From contig DVKF01000019.1 of assembly GCA_018716115.1 (NCBI GenBank), positions 1 to 37,323 on the forward strand: DNA of 37,323 nucleotides. The letters are read 5' to 3'. Both the position numbers and the translations under genes were made by a program. Shown here one piece after another: positions 1 through 6,601 of this stretch. Below the pieces are notes generated by a model, which searched no databases, had not been told where the DNA came from, and saw nothing but the letters and a program-made list of their open reading frames with translations. Within the stretch, counting starts at the first letter, position 1, and every line of letters begins with the position of its first letter. The DNA is from Candidatus Alloscybalousia intestinigallinarum (GTDB lineage Bacteria; Bacillota_I; Bacilli_A; RF39; UBA660).

Positions 1-129
1 TTTTTTCTTTTTTCTTCTAGCATACTAAATCCTCTTTTCACTACACAAATACTAATTTGGACTTATGTAAATAATTGTACCACATAAATATGATATTTAT
101 AACCCATTTCATAAATTTGTCATAAATTC

Positions 130-176
130 CCTTAATTTTAAAGTTAAATTTCAGTTTTGGAGTAAAGTGAAATTTA
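130..176 (+). repeat. Left copy of 47-bp direct repeat (probable target duplication)
   Basis: Identical over 47 bases to 4219-4265. Here only the left arm, the loop and nine to ten bases of the right arm of a hairpin are present; the match stops abruptly after 176. The other copy continues into a complete hairpin. A partial left copy with a complete right copy is what a long target-site duplication of a terminator-like inverted repeat would leave. The identity is read directly; the mechanism is inferred. Confidence 0.75.
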
Positions 177-211
177 GTATTAGAAAAGCTTATTGTTTTT
201 TTATTAATACT

Positions 212-339
212 ATTTCTAAAACTAAATTGCAGTGAATAATTTATTTAACTGCAATTTAAGTTTAGAAATCAATATGTATATATTCTAAAAGTTAATTTCA
301 CTATTATTTACATAATAACTGCAATTTAAGTTTAGAAAT
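212..339. repeat. Short repeats in the leader of the IS30-type gene
   Basis: The 23-bp sequence starting AACTGCAATTTAAG occurs twice as direct repeats (247-269 and 317-339). An imperfect inverted copy with three mismatches (212-234) faces the first, so 212-269 can fold into a hairpin with a loop of about 12 bases. These may be transposase binding sites or part of the terminal inverted repeat region; no matching copy was found at the right side of the cassette. The rest of the first 436 bases is AT-rich with no recognisable gene. Confidence 0.6.
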
Positions 340-436
340 ATACCTCACTACTTTAATTATTTAAGATATTACTATATTCTTTAATAGTAATGCTAAGATT
401 TTACAAAAAGATAAGAAAGTGAGGTAAGAATATGAA

Positions 437-1726
437 ATGAAAAATAAGCATCTTTCCGCAACAGATCGTAAAGATATAGAAGCAGGTTTAAACAAAAACA
501 AAACTTTAACTGAAATAGCAAATAGTATTGATAAATCATATAATACTGTCAAATATGAAATTATAAATCATAGAGAAAAGAAATATCCATCTAATTTCAA
601 TGGTAATAGAAATTTATGTATGTATTTTAAAGATAGATCTTGTAAAATAAAAGGTTTATGTAATATTGAACCTTGTGATAATTTATGTAGATCTTGTAAA
701 AGACATTTCTGTAATAATATATGTCTTAACTATAAAGAATATCTATGTGAACGCCTTACTAAAAAGCCATATGTTTGTAATGGTTGTAAATCAGCCAAAG
801 AATGCTTTAATGTTAAAATGGTTTATTTAGCAAAGCGTGCAAATATAGAATACCATGAGTCCCTTGTTAATTCAAGAAAAGGGCATAGATTAACTGAAGA
901 AGAAATTGATTATGCTAATACAGAGATAAAAAGGCGAATTAAAAATGGTCAATCTTTAGATGCTATTGTTAAGACTGACGATAACATTAAAAAATGCACA
1001 TCTTCTTATTATAATTATACAAATGATGGTATTTTTGAATTCAGAAATATTGATTTAGTTAAAAAAGTCAGTTATAAGAAAAGAGATAAAGATAAAAAAG
1101 AAAAAGATATACCTGATGAAGAAAAAAATAAAATTCAAAAGCTTAAGGTAAATAGAAACTATGATTGTTTCGTTATCTTTATTAACAAACATAAAGATTA
1201 TAAAATTACTGAAATGGATACTGTTATAGGAAAAACAACCGATAAGAAAGTTGTATTAACTTTATTATTTAGAAAATCAAATTTTATGATAGCAATATTA
1301 CTAGATAATAAAACAGCATCAAAAGTAAATAAAGAACTAAATTTATTGAAGAAAAAATTAACTACAGAATTATTTATACTTTTATTTAGAATTATGCTAA
1401 CTGATAATGGTGTAGAATTTACAATGATAGAAGAAATAGAGACTTTAGAAGGTGACAATCAAATAAATTTATTTTTCTGTGATCCTGGCAAATCAAATCA
1501 AAAAGGAAAGATAGAAAAAAATCATGTAGAACTTAGAAAAATATTACCTAAAGGGACTACTTTTAATAATTTAACTCAAAAAGACATTAATTTAGTTATG
1601 TCACACGTTAATAGTTACCCAAGAAGATTATTAAATTATAAAAGTCCATATGAAACTTTAATAGAAGAAATTGGCAAGGAAAAAGCAGATTTTATTATGA
1701 ATGTTTTTCCCAATTGTTATCTTTAG
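437..1726 (+). CDS. IS30-family transposase (C-terminus probably fused or altered)
   Basis: Product of 429 residues. An N-terminal helix-turn-helix (residues 1-45) is typical of IS30 enzymes and would bind the element ends. A cysteine-rich stretch follows at about 60-125, of the CxxC type seen in Mollicutes/Clostridia IS30 relatives. The DDE catalytic core is visible: Asp in EMDTVIG, Asp in LTDNGVEF, Glu in GKIEKNHVE. SD GAGGT lies 11 bases before the ATG at 437, but an ATG at 432 is better placed and reads only ATG AAA TGA, overlapping this start. The last residues after about 415 do not look like a usual IS30 end and lie over the antisense radical SAM gene, so the true 3' end and right terminus seem lost. 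Function is confident; current activity is doubtful. Confidence 0.88.
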   Translation: MKNKHLSATDRKDIEAGLNKNKTLTEIANSIDKSYNTVKYEIINHREKKYPSNFNGNRNLCMYFKDRSCKIKGLCNIEPCDNLCRSCKRHFCNNICLNYKEYLCERLTKKPYVCNGCKSAKECFNVKMVYLAKRANIEYHESLVNSRKGHRLTEEEIDYANTEIKRRIKNGQSLDAIVKTDDNIKKCTSSYYNYTNDGIFEFRNIDLVKKVSYKKRDKDKKEKDIPDEEKNKIQKLKVNRNYDCFVIFINKHKDYKITEMDTVIGKTTDKKVVLTLLFRKSNFMIAILLDNKTASKVNKELNLLKKKLTTELFILLFRIMLTDNGVEFTMIEEIETLEGDNQINLFFCDPGKSNQKGKIEKNHVELRKILPKGTTFNNLTQKDINLVMSHVNSYPRRLLNYKSPYETLIEEIGKEKADFIMNVFPNCYL

Positions 1727-2549
1727 TTGAGTAATGATATAAGTTCCAAAAAATATTCTTTATCTTATTATCTATCAACCATTCTAAAACTTCATCTTCA
1801 TTTTCGACAACATCAGGCGTAACAGTAGCAGAGACACAATAACTACTATTCATATCATTAAGTAATTTGATAGAATTCATAGCCTTTTCATAAACGCTTT
1901 CATTTCCAGATTTAAAAATTCTGTTTTTATCATTGATAAATTTAGGCCCATCTATAGAAATTCCAATACCAATATGGTGGCTCATTAAATATGATATAAT
2001 CTCTTTATTTAATAAAGTCCCATTTGTAATAATAGTTAGTGTAATATCAGATTTCTTTTCATCTTGAATATAGTTTATAATATCTTTTATAACATTCCAA
2101 TTTGTTAAGGGCTCTCCGCCATAAAAAATTATTTGAGAATCAACAATTTCATTTTTATCTAATTCTGCCAAAAATTTATCTATAGCAATTTTAGCTGTCT
2201 CGAAACTCATTTTTTCGTATTTTTGACTCGATAATGGGCTATTTTCGATAAAACAATATTTACAAGCAAGATTACAGTAAGTTGAAACATTTAAATACAT
2301 AATTGTTGGTATTTTTGCTTGCTTGTGTATACCTGTCTTTAATACATTATAAATATCTTCCATATCAGAAGTAGTTTCATAAATTCCATTTTCAATCATT
2401 ATTTTTTTTTCATCTTCGCTTAATTTAAAACTTTTTATATCATCTAATTTTTCTTTTTTAACATAAATAATTTGCATCAAAATAGAATTAAAAACAGCTA
2501 TATATTTATTATTCATTTCAATATAATGAAAATATTTAGATAATTTCAT
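1695..2549 (-). CDS. Radical SAM protein, C-terminally truncated
   Basis: Product of 284 residues. Cysteines 92, 96 and 99 form the CxxxCxxC motif that ligates the S-adenosylmethionine-cleaving 4Fe-4S cluster, and a GGEP motif follows. The N-terminal 80 residues resemble the leader domain of SPASM-type maturases (anaerobic sulfatase-maturase or peptide-modifying enzymes). Relatives usually exceed 400 residues and end with a cysteine-rich SPASM domain; here the protein stops after WEKHS, inside the 3' end of the opposing transposase gene, so the auxiliary-cluster domain is missing. Last gene of a tight operon: SD AGGAGG, two bases after the preceding methyltransferase. No precursor peptide is visible nearby, so substrate is unknown. 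Probably non-functional as it stands. Confidence 0.85.
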   Translation of the reverse strand: MKLSKYFHYIEMNNKYIAVFNSILMQIIYVKKEKLDDIKSFKLSEDEKKIMIENGIYETTSDMEDIYNVLKTGIHKQAKIPTIMYLNVSTYCNLACKYCFIENSPLSSQKYEKMSFETAKIAIDKFLAELDKNEIVDSQIIFYGGEPLTNWNVIKDIINYIQDEKKSDITLTIITNGTLLNKEIISYLMSHHIGIGISIDGPKFINDKNRIFKSGNESVYEKAMNSIKLLNDMNSSYCVSATVTPDVVENEDEVLEWLIDNKIKNIFWNLYHYSTKDNNWEKHS

Positions 2550-2550
2550 A

Positions 2551-3306
2551 TTACTTCCTCCTTATAATTATAATTTGTTTTCTACTTTTGTTAGAAATTG
2601 GTTCAAAATTATAATCTCCATATTGTTTAATAACATTAAAGCCATAATGATTTAGTATCATCAACAATTCCTGATGAAAAAAAATTCTATTAGGCAAAGT
2701 TTCTTTATGAATAATTTTATTATTAGTTATATATTTTTTTTCATAAACACATGTTGAGTTAATTGAGTCAAATATTTTATTTTCATAAACATCTACTCGT
2801 TGCTTATGAAATTGAAAAGTATTTGTGTGATAAAATTTCTTTCTATCACTTAAATCTTTAACTTGTGGTAGTATTGTGTCAATTACAATAATTGTATTTT
2901 CATCACTCAATTTTTTTATATTATTAAAAGCCTTTCCCAGATCATGTGGACTATAAAAATTATTTATAACATTAAATGGTAATATAATTAGATCATAAGT
3001 TTTATTTAATTTACATCTTTTTAAATCCTGATAATATAAATGAACATTACTATAGTTAAATTTTTTCTTGCAATAGTTTATAATTTCAACTGAGAAATCA
3101 ATACCATCATATTCTTCTACCATTTCATGTAATAAATTGATTAATCTTCCATTGCCTATTCCAACTTCAAGCATTGTTCTAGGATGATACAGACTTACTA
3201 TTTTTGGCCAAAAGTAAATATCATCTTTATAATCTGTAAATTCACATATGTATAATTTTGGCTTGCTATAAAGCTGTTTAATATAATAATTATAATTATG
3301 ACTCAT
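2551..3306 (-). CDS. Class I SAM-dependent methyltransferase
   Basis: Product of 251 residues. The SAM-binding motif I is MLEVGIGNGRLINLL at about residues 45-59, with the acidic motif II (YDGIDFS) about 20 residues later and a DLIILPFNVINNF motif IV-like segment at about 110. This is the Rossmann-fold methyltransferase pattern; the acceptor cannot be read from sequence. The start overlaps the end of the upstream RlmA-like gene by 11 bases, with SD AAGG inside that gene, and the stop is directly followed by the radical SAM gene, so the three are translationally coupled. It could act with the radical SAM enzyme on a common small molecule or peptide; that is inference. Confidence 0.8.
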   Translation of the reverse strand: MSHNYNYYIKQLYSKPKLYICEFTDYKDDIYFWPKIVSLYHPRTMLEVGIGNGRLINLLHEMVEEYDGIDFSVEIINYCKKKFNYSNVHLYYQDLKRCKLNKTYDLIILPFNVINNFYSPHDLGKAFNNIKKLSDENTIIVIDTILPQVKDLSDRKKFYHTNTFQFHKQRVDVYENKIFDSINSTCVYEKKYITNNKIIHKETLPNRIFFHQELLMILNHYGFNVIKQYGDYNFEPISNKSRKQIIIIRRK

Positions 3307-4138
3307 CTTTAATCCTTAAAACGTATATATTCAAGGCAATGGTTATTGATTTAATATTCGGAATATCTGCAACATGATTTGTCAACGGTGTCATGTTAAC
3401 TAAATATTGTAATTGTTCTTTATCAAGAGGATAGCAATTCATAATTTCTTTTTTCATCAAAACATCATATTTTTCTTCAATATTATGTTCAATTATCAAT
3501 TCATTTTCATAATCTTTAATATTTAATGCTTTACGTAATTCATATAAATATTCATGTTTAGGAGTAACTTTAATTATCATACCATTTTTTTTCAAAACTC
3601 TTGCCATTTCTTTTTCATTAGCTGGAGACAATATATTTAAAATTAAATCTATAGTATTATCTTTAAATGGAAGTTGGTTTAAATCGCCAACTATTCCAAT
3701 ATACGTATCATTAAGAAAATCATTAGACAAGTCTATAGCATCCTTAGATAAGTCAATACCAATTAACTTTATATTTTTATTAACTAAATGATTTATAATT
3801 TTAAAATCATGAGTACCTTCACCTGAACCCATATCCAATATGGTTTCAATATTATTTTGATTAATTATTTTACTTATCTCAGAATGAAGATTATCATAAA
3901 ATCCACAATTGATAAATTTTCTTCTATTGATAAATAAATTACTATTATATATTTTACTTTTTTTAAGTTTTGATGTTTTGTAAAGAATTACTGTTCCCTT
4001 TTTTGAAATATTAAAAGTATGATTATTAGAACAAATTATACTATTATTTTTAATGTTTACTGAAGTAGAGCAAAAAGGACACGAAATTATTGTATGAATA
4101 TCATTCAAATATTTATTAGCATAATCAATTTTTTTCAT
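3296..4138 (-). CDS. RlmA/TlrB-like 23S rRNA guanine-N1 methyltransferase homologue
   Basis: Product of 280 residues. The N-terminus has a zinc-binding CPFC...C.NNH pattern (residues 20-40), as in RlmA(I)/RlmA(II), followed by a SAM site DMGSGEGTHDF at about 103 and a typical family stretch LSPANEKEMARVLKKNG. RlmA enzymes methylate G745 and TlrB methylates G748 of 23S rRNA, the latter giving macrolide resistance. Which base this one uses, or whether it still targets rRNA, cannot be told. First gene of the operon, SD AGGAGGT, preceded by a TATAAT box. Location in mobile DNA makes a resistance or self-protection role plausible but unproven. Confidence 0.78.
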   Translation of the reverse strand: MKKIDYANKYLNDIHTIISCPFCSTSVNIKNNSIICSNNHTFNISKKGTVILYKTSKLKKSKIYNSNLFINRRKFINCGFYDNLHSEISKIINQNNIETILDMGSGEGTHDFKIINHLVNKNIKLIGIDLSKDAIDLSNDFLNDTYIGIVGDLNQLPFKDNTIDLILNILSPANEKEMARVLKKNGMIIKVTPKHEYLYELRKALNIKDYENELIIEHNIEEKYDVLMKKEIMNCYPLDKEQLQYLVNMTPLTNHVADIPNIKSITIALNIYVLRIKDES

Positions 4139-4163
4139 ACAATACCTCCTTTATTCGTCAAAT

Positions 4164-4192
4164 ATTATAACATAAAAAAAAACTTTAGTATA
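4164..4192 (-). promoter_or_regulatory. Promoter candidate for the methyltransferase/radical SAM operon
   Basis: On the minus strand a perfect TATAAT (4164-4169) lies 26 bases before the start codon. The -35 position at 17-bp spacing reads TATACT (4187-4192), which is poor, within a GTGTATAC sequence. The -10 is convincing; the -35 is not. Confidence 0.45.
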
Positions 4193-4218
4193 CACTTGTT
4201 AATGTCAATATAAAAATG

Positions 4219-4280
4219 CCTTAATTTTAAAGTTAAATTTCAGTTTTGGAGTAAAGTGAAATTTAACTTTAAAATTAAGG
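4219..4280. terminator. Perfect 24-bp-stem hairpin, right copy of the 47-bp repeat
   Basis: Arms 4219-4242 and 4257-4280 are perfectly complementary over 24 bases, with a 14-base loop. T-rich runs follow on both strands (TCTCTTTTT on plus, CATTTTTATA on minus), so it could terminate transcription from either side. Bases 4219-4265 are identical to 130-176. The site fits a bidirectional terminator used as an insertion target. Confidence 0.75.
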
Positions 4281-4306
4281 TCTCTTTTTAATCTTGTCAA
4301 AATATG

Positions 4307-4335
4307 TTGCGGATACATATCAAATATGCTATTAT
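4307..4335 (+). promoter_or_regulatory. Promoter of the candidate small RNA
   Basis: -35 TTGCGG (4307-4312), 17-bp spacer, -10 TATTAT (4330-4335). The expected start, about 4342, coincides with the base of the first RNA hairpin. Confidence 0.55.
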
Positions 4336-4341
4336 TATATT

Positions 4342-4443
4342 GTCAGATGACACAAGTGCAGTATAGTAGTATCGTGTTTATCTGATTCAACCGAAGTTTG
4401 GTTGAGTAGTAGATCGTCTGCTAGTATAGGGACGATTTTTTTT
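4342..4443 (+). ncRNA. Candidate structured small RNA of about 100 nt with intrinsic terminator
   Basis: Three hairpins in a row after a good promoter. Hairpin 1: CAGAT (4344-4348) with ATCTG (4380-4384), continued by ACAC/GTGT around a 20-base loop. Hairpin 2: TCAACC (4387-4392) with GGTTGA (4400-4405). Hairpin 3: ATCGTC (4413-4418) with GACGAT (4431-4436), followed by nine T bases. No reading frame covers it. I do not recognise the family; it may be a copy-control or regulatory RNA of the neighbouring element. It points toward, and is convergent with, the gene ending at 4497. Confidence 0.55.
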
Positions 4444-4496
4444 ATGATAAAATGTCTTTATTTATATATAGTTTAGGGTGGCACTGCTAATATATA

Positions 4497-5042
4497 TTAA
4501 TTACTACTTTTTAAATCTTTTTCATACTTATCTTTCCATTGATAGTATGAGATACTTTCTGATATAGCAAAATATCTTAAAGCAATCCACATAAGAGTAT
4601 CATAGAATTGCTCTTCTCTTAAATCAGTTGAAAAGCAATACTTTTTTAATATATCAACATCTATTGGCAATTCTAATTTTCTATCGTGATGTCCTATAAC
4701 TTTAAATAAGATGTCATTTGCTACATTATCTCCCTCTTCAACAACTGCATCAAAACCATCTCTTTTACTTGAATAATAATCTGTAAGTTCATCAACATTT
4801 CTTGAAACTTTACTATATATATCCATAGTTAAAGATTTTTTTAACTTTTCCAGTTGTTTATTGATAATCAAACTTAAAACTTTGTCTTTCTTATCATTTG
4901 GAAGGCTGTCAACTACATCAACTAGATTTTTTAAATCTAAATCTAGCACCTCTTGAATCTTAACTAAATCATTTTCCATTGTTTTAGAAATTGATTCTGC
5001 CAATTCTTCTTCTTTTAATTCTTCATTAATATTTTTTTTCAT
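4497..5042 (-). CDS. Hypothetical protein of the small mobile element
   Basis: Product of 181 residues, not recognised. It is acidic and charged with a predicted helical N-terminal half (residues 1-75, many Glu/Lys/Leu) and a more globular C-terminal part ending YYQWKDKYEKDL. No signal peptide or membrane segment. SD GGAG is well placed before ATG. It is transcribed away from the double-HTH regulator gene, with a palindrome between them, so it may be under that regulator's control. I assign no function. Confidence 0.6.
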   Translation of the reverse strand: MKKNINEELKEEELAESISKTMENDLVKIQEVLDLDLKNLVDVVDSLPNDKKDKVLSLIINKQLEKLKKSLTMDIYSKVSRNVDELTDYYSSKRDGFDAVVEEGDNVANDILFKVIGHHDRKLELPIDVDILKKYCFSTDLREEQFYDTLMWIALRYFAISESISYYQWKDKYEKDLKSSN

Positions 5043-5123
5043 AAATTTAGCTCCTTCGTTATATACCCTAAACTACAATCATAATTATATCACGTTTTTA
5101 TAAAATGACCCAGAGTTTTGCTA

Positions 5124-5151
5124 ATAATTTTCATATTAATGTGAAAATTAT
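5124..5151. promoter_or_regulatory. Palindromic operator candidate between divergent genes
   Basis: Perfect inverted repeat with 10-bp arms ATAATTTTCA (5124-5133) and TGAAAATTAT (5142-5151), and an 8-bp spacer. It lies directly before the ribosome binding site of the XRE-type regulator and 81 bases before the divergent gene. Autoregulation by the HTH protein is the obvious inference. Confidence 0.55.
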
Positions 5152-5168
5152 ATTGGGTGATTTTTAGA

Positions 5169-5594
5169 ATGATGAATAATAATCTCAAATTTTGTAGAGA
5201 AGAACTTGAAATGACACAAAAGGAACTAGGTAATGTATTTGGTGTTTCTTTTAAAACAGTTGCTGGATGGGAAAATAGTCATGATACCATGCCTTTAACT
5301 AAATTAGTAAAATTTTGTAATTTATATAAGTTTTCAATAGATTATGTAACTGGATTATCAAAAGTTAATAATTATGTAGAACTAGATAAATTAGACCGAG
5401 TAAAAATTGGTAACAAACTAAAAAGAATTAGACAAAAACTTGGACTAACACAAGAAACTATTGCTTCAGAATGTATGATTTCTCAAGCGACTTATAGTGG
5501 CTATGAAAATGGAAAATATTTAATAACTTCACTATGTCTATATACAATTTGTTATAGCCACAAAATATCAATGAATGACATATTAAAAAAATAG
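5169..5594 (+). CDS. Double helix-turn-helix (XRE/Cro-CI type) regulator
   Basis: About 141 residues with two XRE-type DNA-binding domains in tandem: residues 5-60 (MTQKELGNVFGVSFKTVAGWEN) and residues 78-138 (LTQETIASECMISQATYSGYEN). Two HTH_3 units in one chain are less common than one; such proteins are often repressors of integrative elements. I chose ATG at 5169 because the upstream GTG at 5157 is part of the Shine-Dalgarno GGGTG. It ends one base before the convergent replication-like gene. Likely controls the element and itself through the palindrome upstream. Confidence 0.82.
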   Translation: MMNNNLKFCREELEMTQKELGNVFGVSFKTVAGWENSHDTMPLTKLVKFCNLYKFSIDYVTGLSKVNNYVELDKLDRVKIGNKLKRIRQKLGLTQETIASECMISQATYSGYENGKYLITSLCLYTICYSHKISMNDILKK

Positions 5595-5595
5595 T

Positions 5596-6372
5596 TTATC
5601 TATCAATATCATAGAAACTATCAAATAAGTCATCTTCTCCCCATAGATCTTCTATGTTCTGATTTAATTTGTTTATATTACTAATAATAGAGTTTTTAAA
5701 ATAACCAAATTTATTTTTAATTATATTTCCATCTTCATCTCTAAAACCTCTTTTAACAACTCTAGGAACAATATAATGGACAATTTGTATCAAATCCTTA
5801 TATGAATTATTTTCTTCTAATAACTTGTTAAACAAATCATCATAGTAAAATATTTGTATATCATTTTCGTTTATATATCCACTATCTATTAATTCTAATG
5901 TTAGTCTATTATGTTCTTCAGCAACAAAAAAAGATGATAATTTCGTTTTATCATCTTTATCTATTTGTTTTTTAGTATTTATTATATTAGTATTTATTTG
6001 TGTAGGCTCTTCCACATCTGGAATATCCAGGTGTGGATTTTCCGTATCTGGATATTCTTTATCATTTTCTAGTTCAACAAAGTGTGGTATTTCATAAATT
6101 AAGTAATTATATTCAAAATAACCTTTTTCTCCTCTAACTTTTTCTATTTCTAAATAATGATACTCTTGCAATTCCTTTAATATGGATCTAATTCCATCTC
6201 TACCCTCTTTACTTATTGAACAAAGACCTGCCAAAGAATAATCCCAATCTTCTGGCAAACTTAACATAAACGATAATAACCCTTTAGCTTTATACGATAA
6301 ATTTTTATCTCTTAAATGATAATTAGACATAACAGTATAGTTATTATTCTTTTCTATTTTAAAAACTGACAT
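5596..6372 (-). CDS. Replication-organiser-like winged-helix protein of a mobile element
   Basis: About 258 residues. The N-terminal segment (FKIEKNNNYTVMSNYHLRD, KAKGLLSFMLSLPEDWDYS) is the conserved start of helix-turn-helix proteins found next to integrases and recombinases in Clostridia/Bacilli elements and phages, with winged-helix residues to about 95. A linker rich in Asp/Glu/Thr (110-150) leads to a C-terminal domain with FGYFKNSIISNINKLNQ, reminiscent of DnaD/replisome-organiser tails. Start set at ATG 6372 because GGAGGTG just before it is inside the longer frame. It lies 25 bases after the 66-aa gene, same operon. Role in element replication is inferred from family and context. Confidence 0.7.
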   Translation of the reverse strand: MSVFKIEKNNNYTVMSNYHLRDKNLSYKAKGLLSFMLSLPEDWDYSLAGLCSISKEGRDGIRSILKELQEYHYLEIEKVRGEKGYFEYNYLIYEIPHFVELENDKEYPDTENPHLDIPDVEEPTQINTNIINTKKQIDKDDKTKLSSFFVAEEHNRLTLELIDSGYINENDIQIFYYDDLFNKLLEENNSYKDLIQIVHYIVPRVVKRGFRDEDGNIIKNKFGYFKNSIISNINKLNQNIEDLWGEDDLFDSFYDIDR

Positions 6373-6397
6373 TTTTACACCTCCAAACAAAAAACAA

Positions 6398-6598
6398 CTA
6401 TAAAGTTGTCTTTAATTTATTATACTTTTCTTTTGCATTTTCTAACTTATTAAATTCTTCGCTATAAATTAACTTTATATTGTCTTTACTTACAATACAT
6501 TTTTCTACAATAAATTTATTACCTTTTTTAACAATTGAAATAATAATACAATTGTTACCTATAATCATTTCATAAACATCAATTAATAATTCTTTCAT
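6398..6598 (-). CDS. Small hypothetical protein, 66 aa
   Basis: Short protein with alternating hydrophobic and charged residues (IDVYEMIIGNNCIIISIVKKG...) suggesting a compact beta-hairpin plus C-terminal helix; no known family recognised. SD GAGGTAGGAT lies between the recombinase stop and this ATG, three bases apart, so it is co-translated with the recombinase. By position it might be a directionality factor or other recombinase accessory, but nothing in the sequence proves this. Confidence 0.6.
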   Translation of the reverse strand: MKELLIDVYEMIIGNNCIIISIVKKGNKFIVEKCIVSKDNIKLIYSEEFNKLENAKEKYNKLKTTL

Positions 6599-6601
6599 AT
6601 C

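Noticed and set aside
177-4218. Simple composite transposon with matching terminal inverted repeats
   Set aside because: The sequences inside the two 47-bp copies (from 177 inward and from 4218 inward) do not match as inverted repeats, so clean ends could not be shown.
4342-4443. tracrRNA or TnpB omega RNA
   Set aside because: No CRISPR repeat, Cas protein or TnpB gene is present; the hairpin layout alone does not support either.
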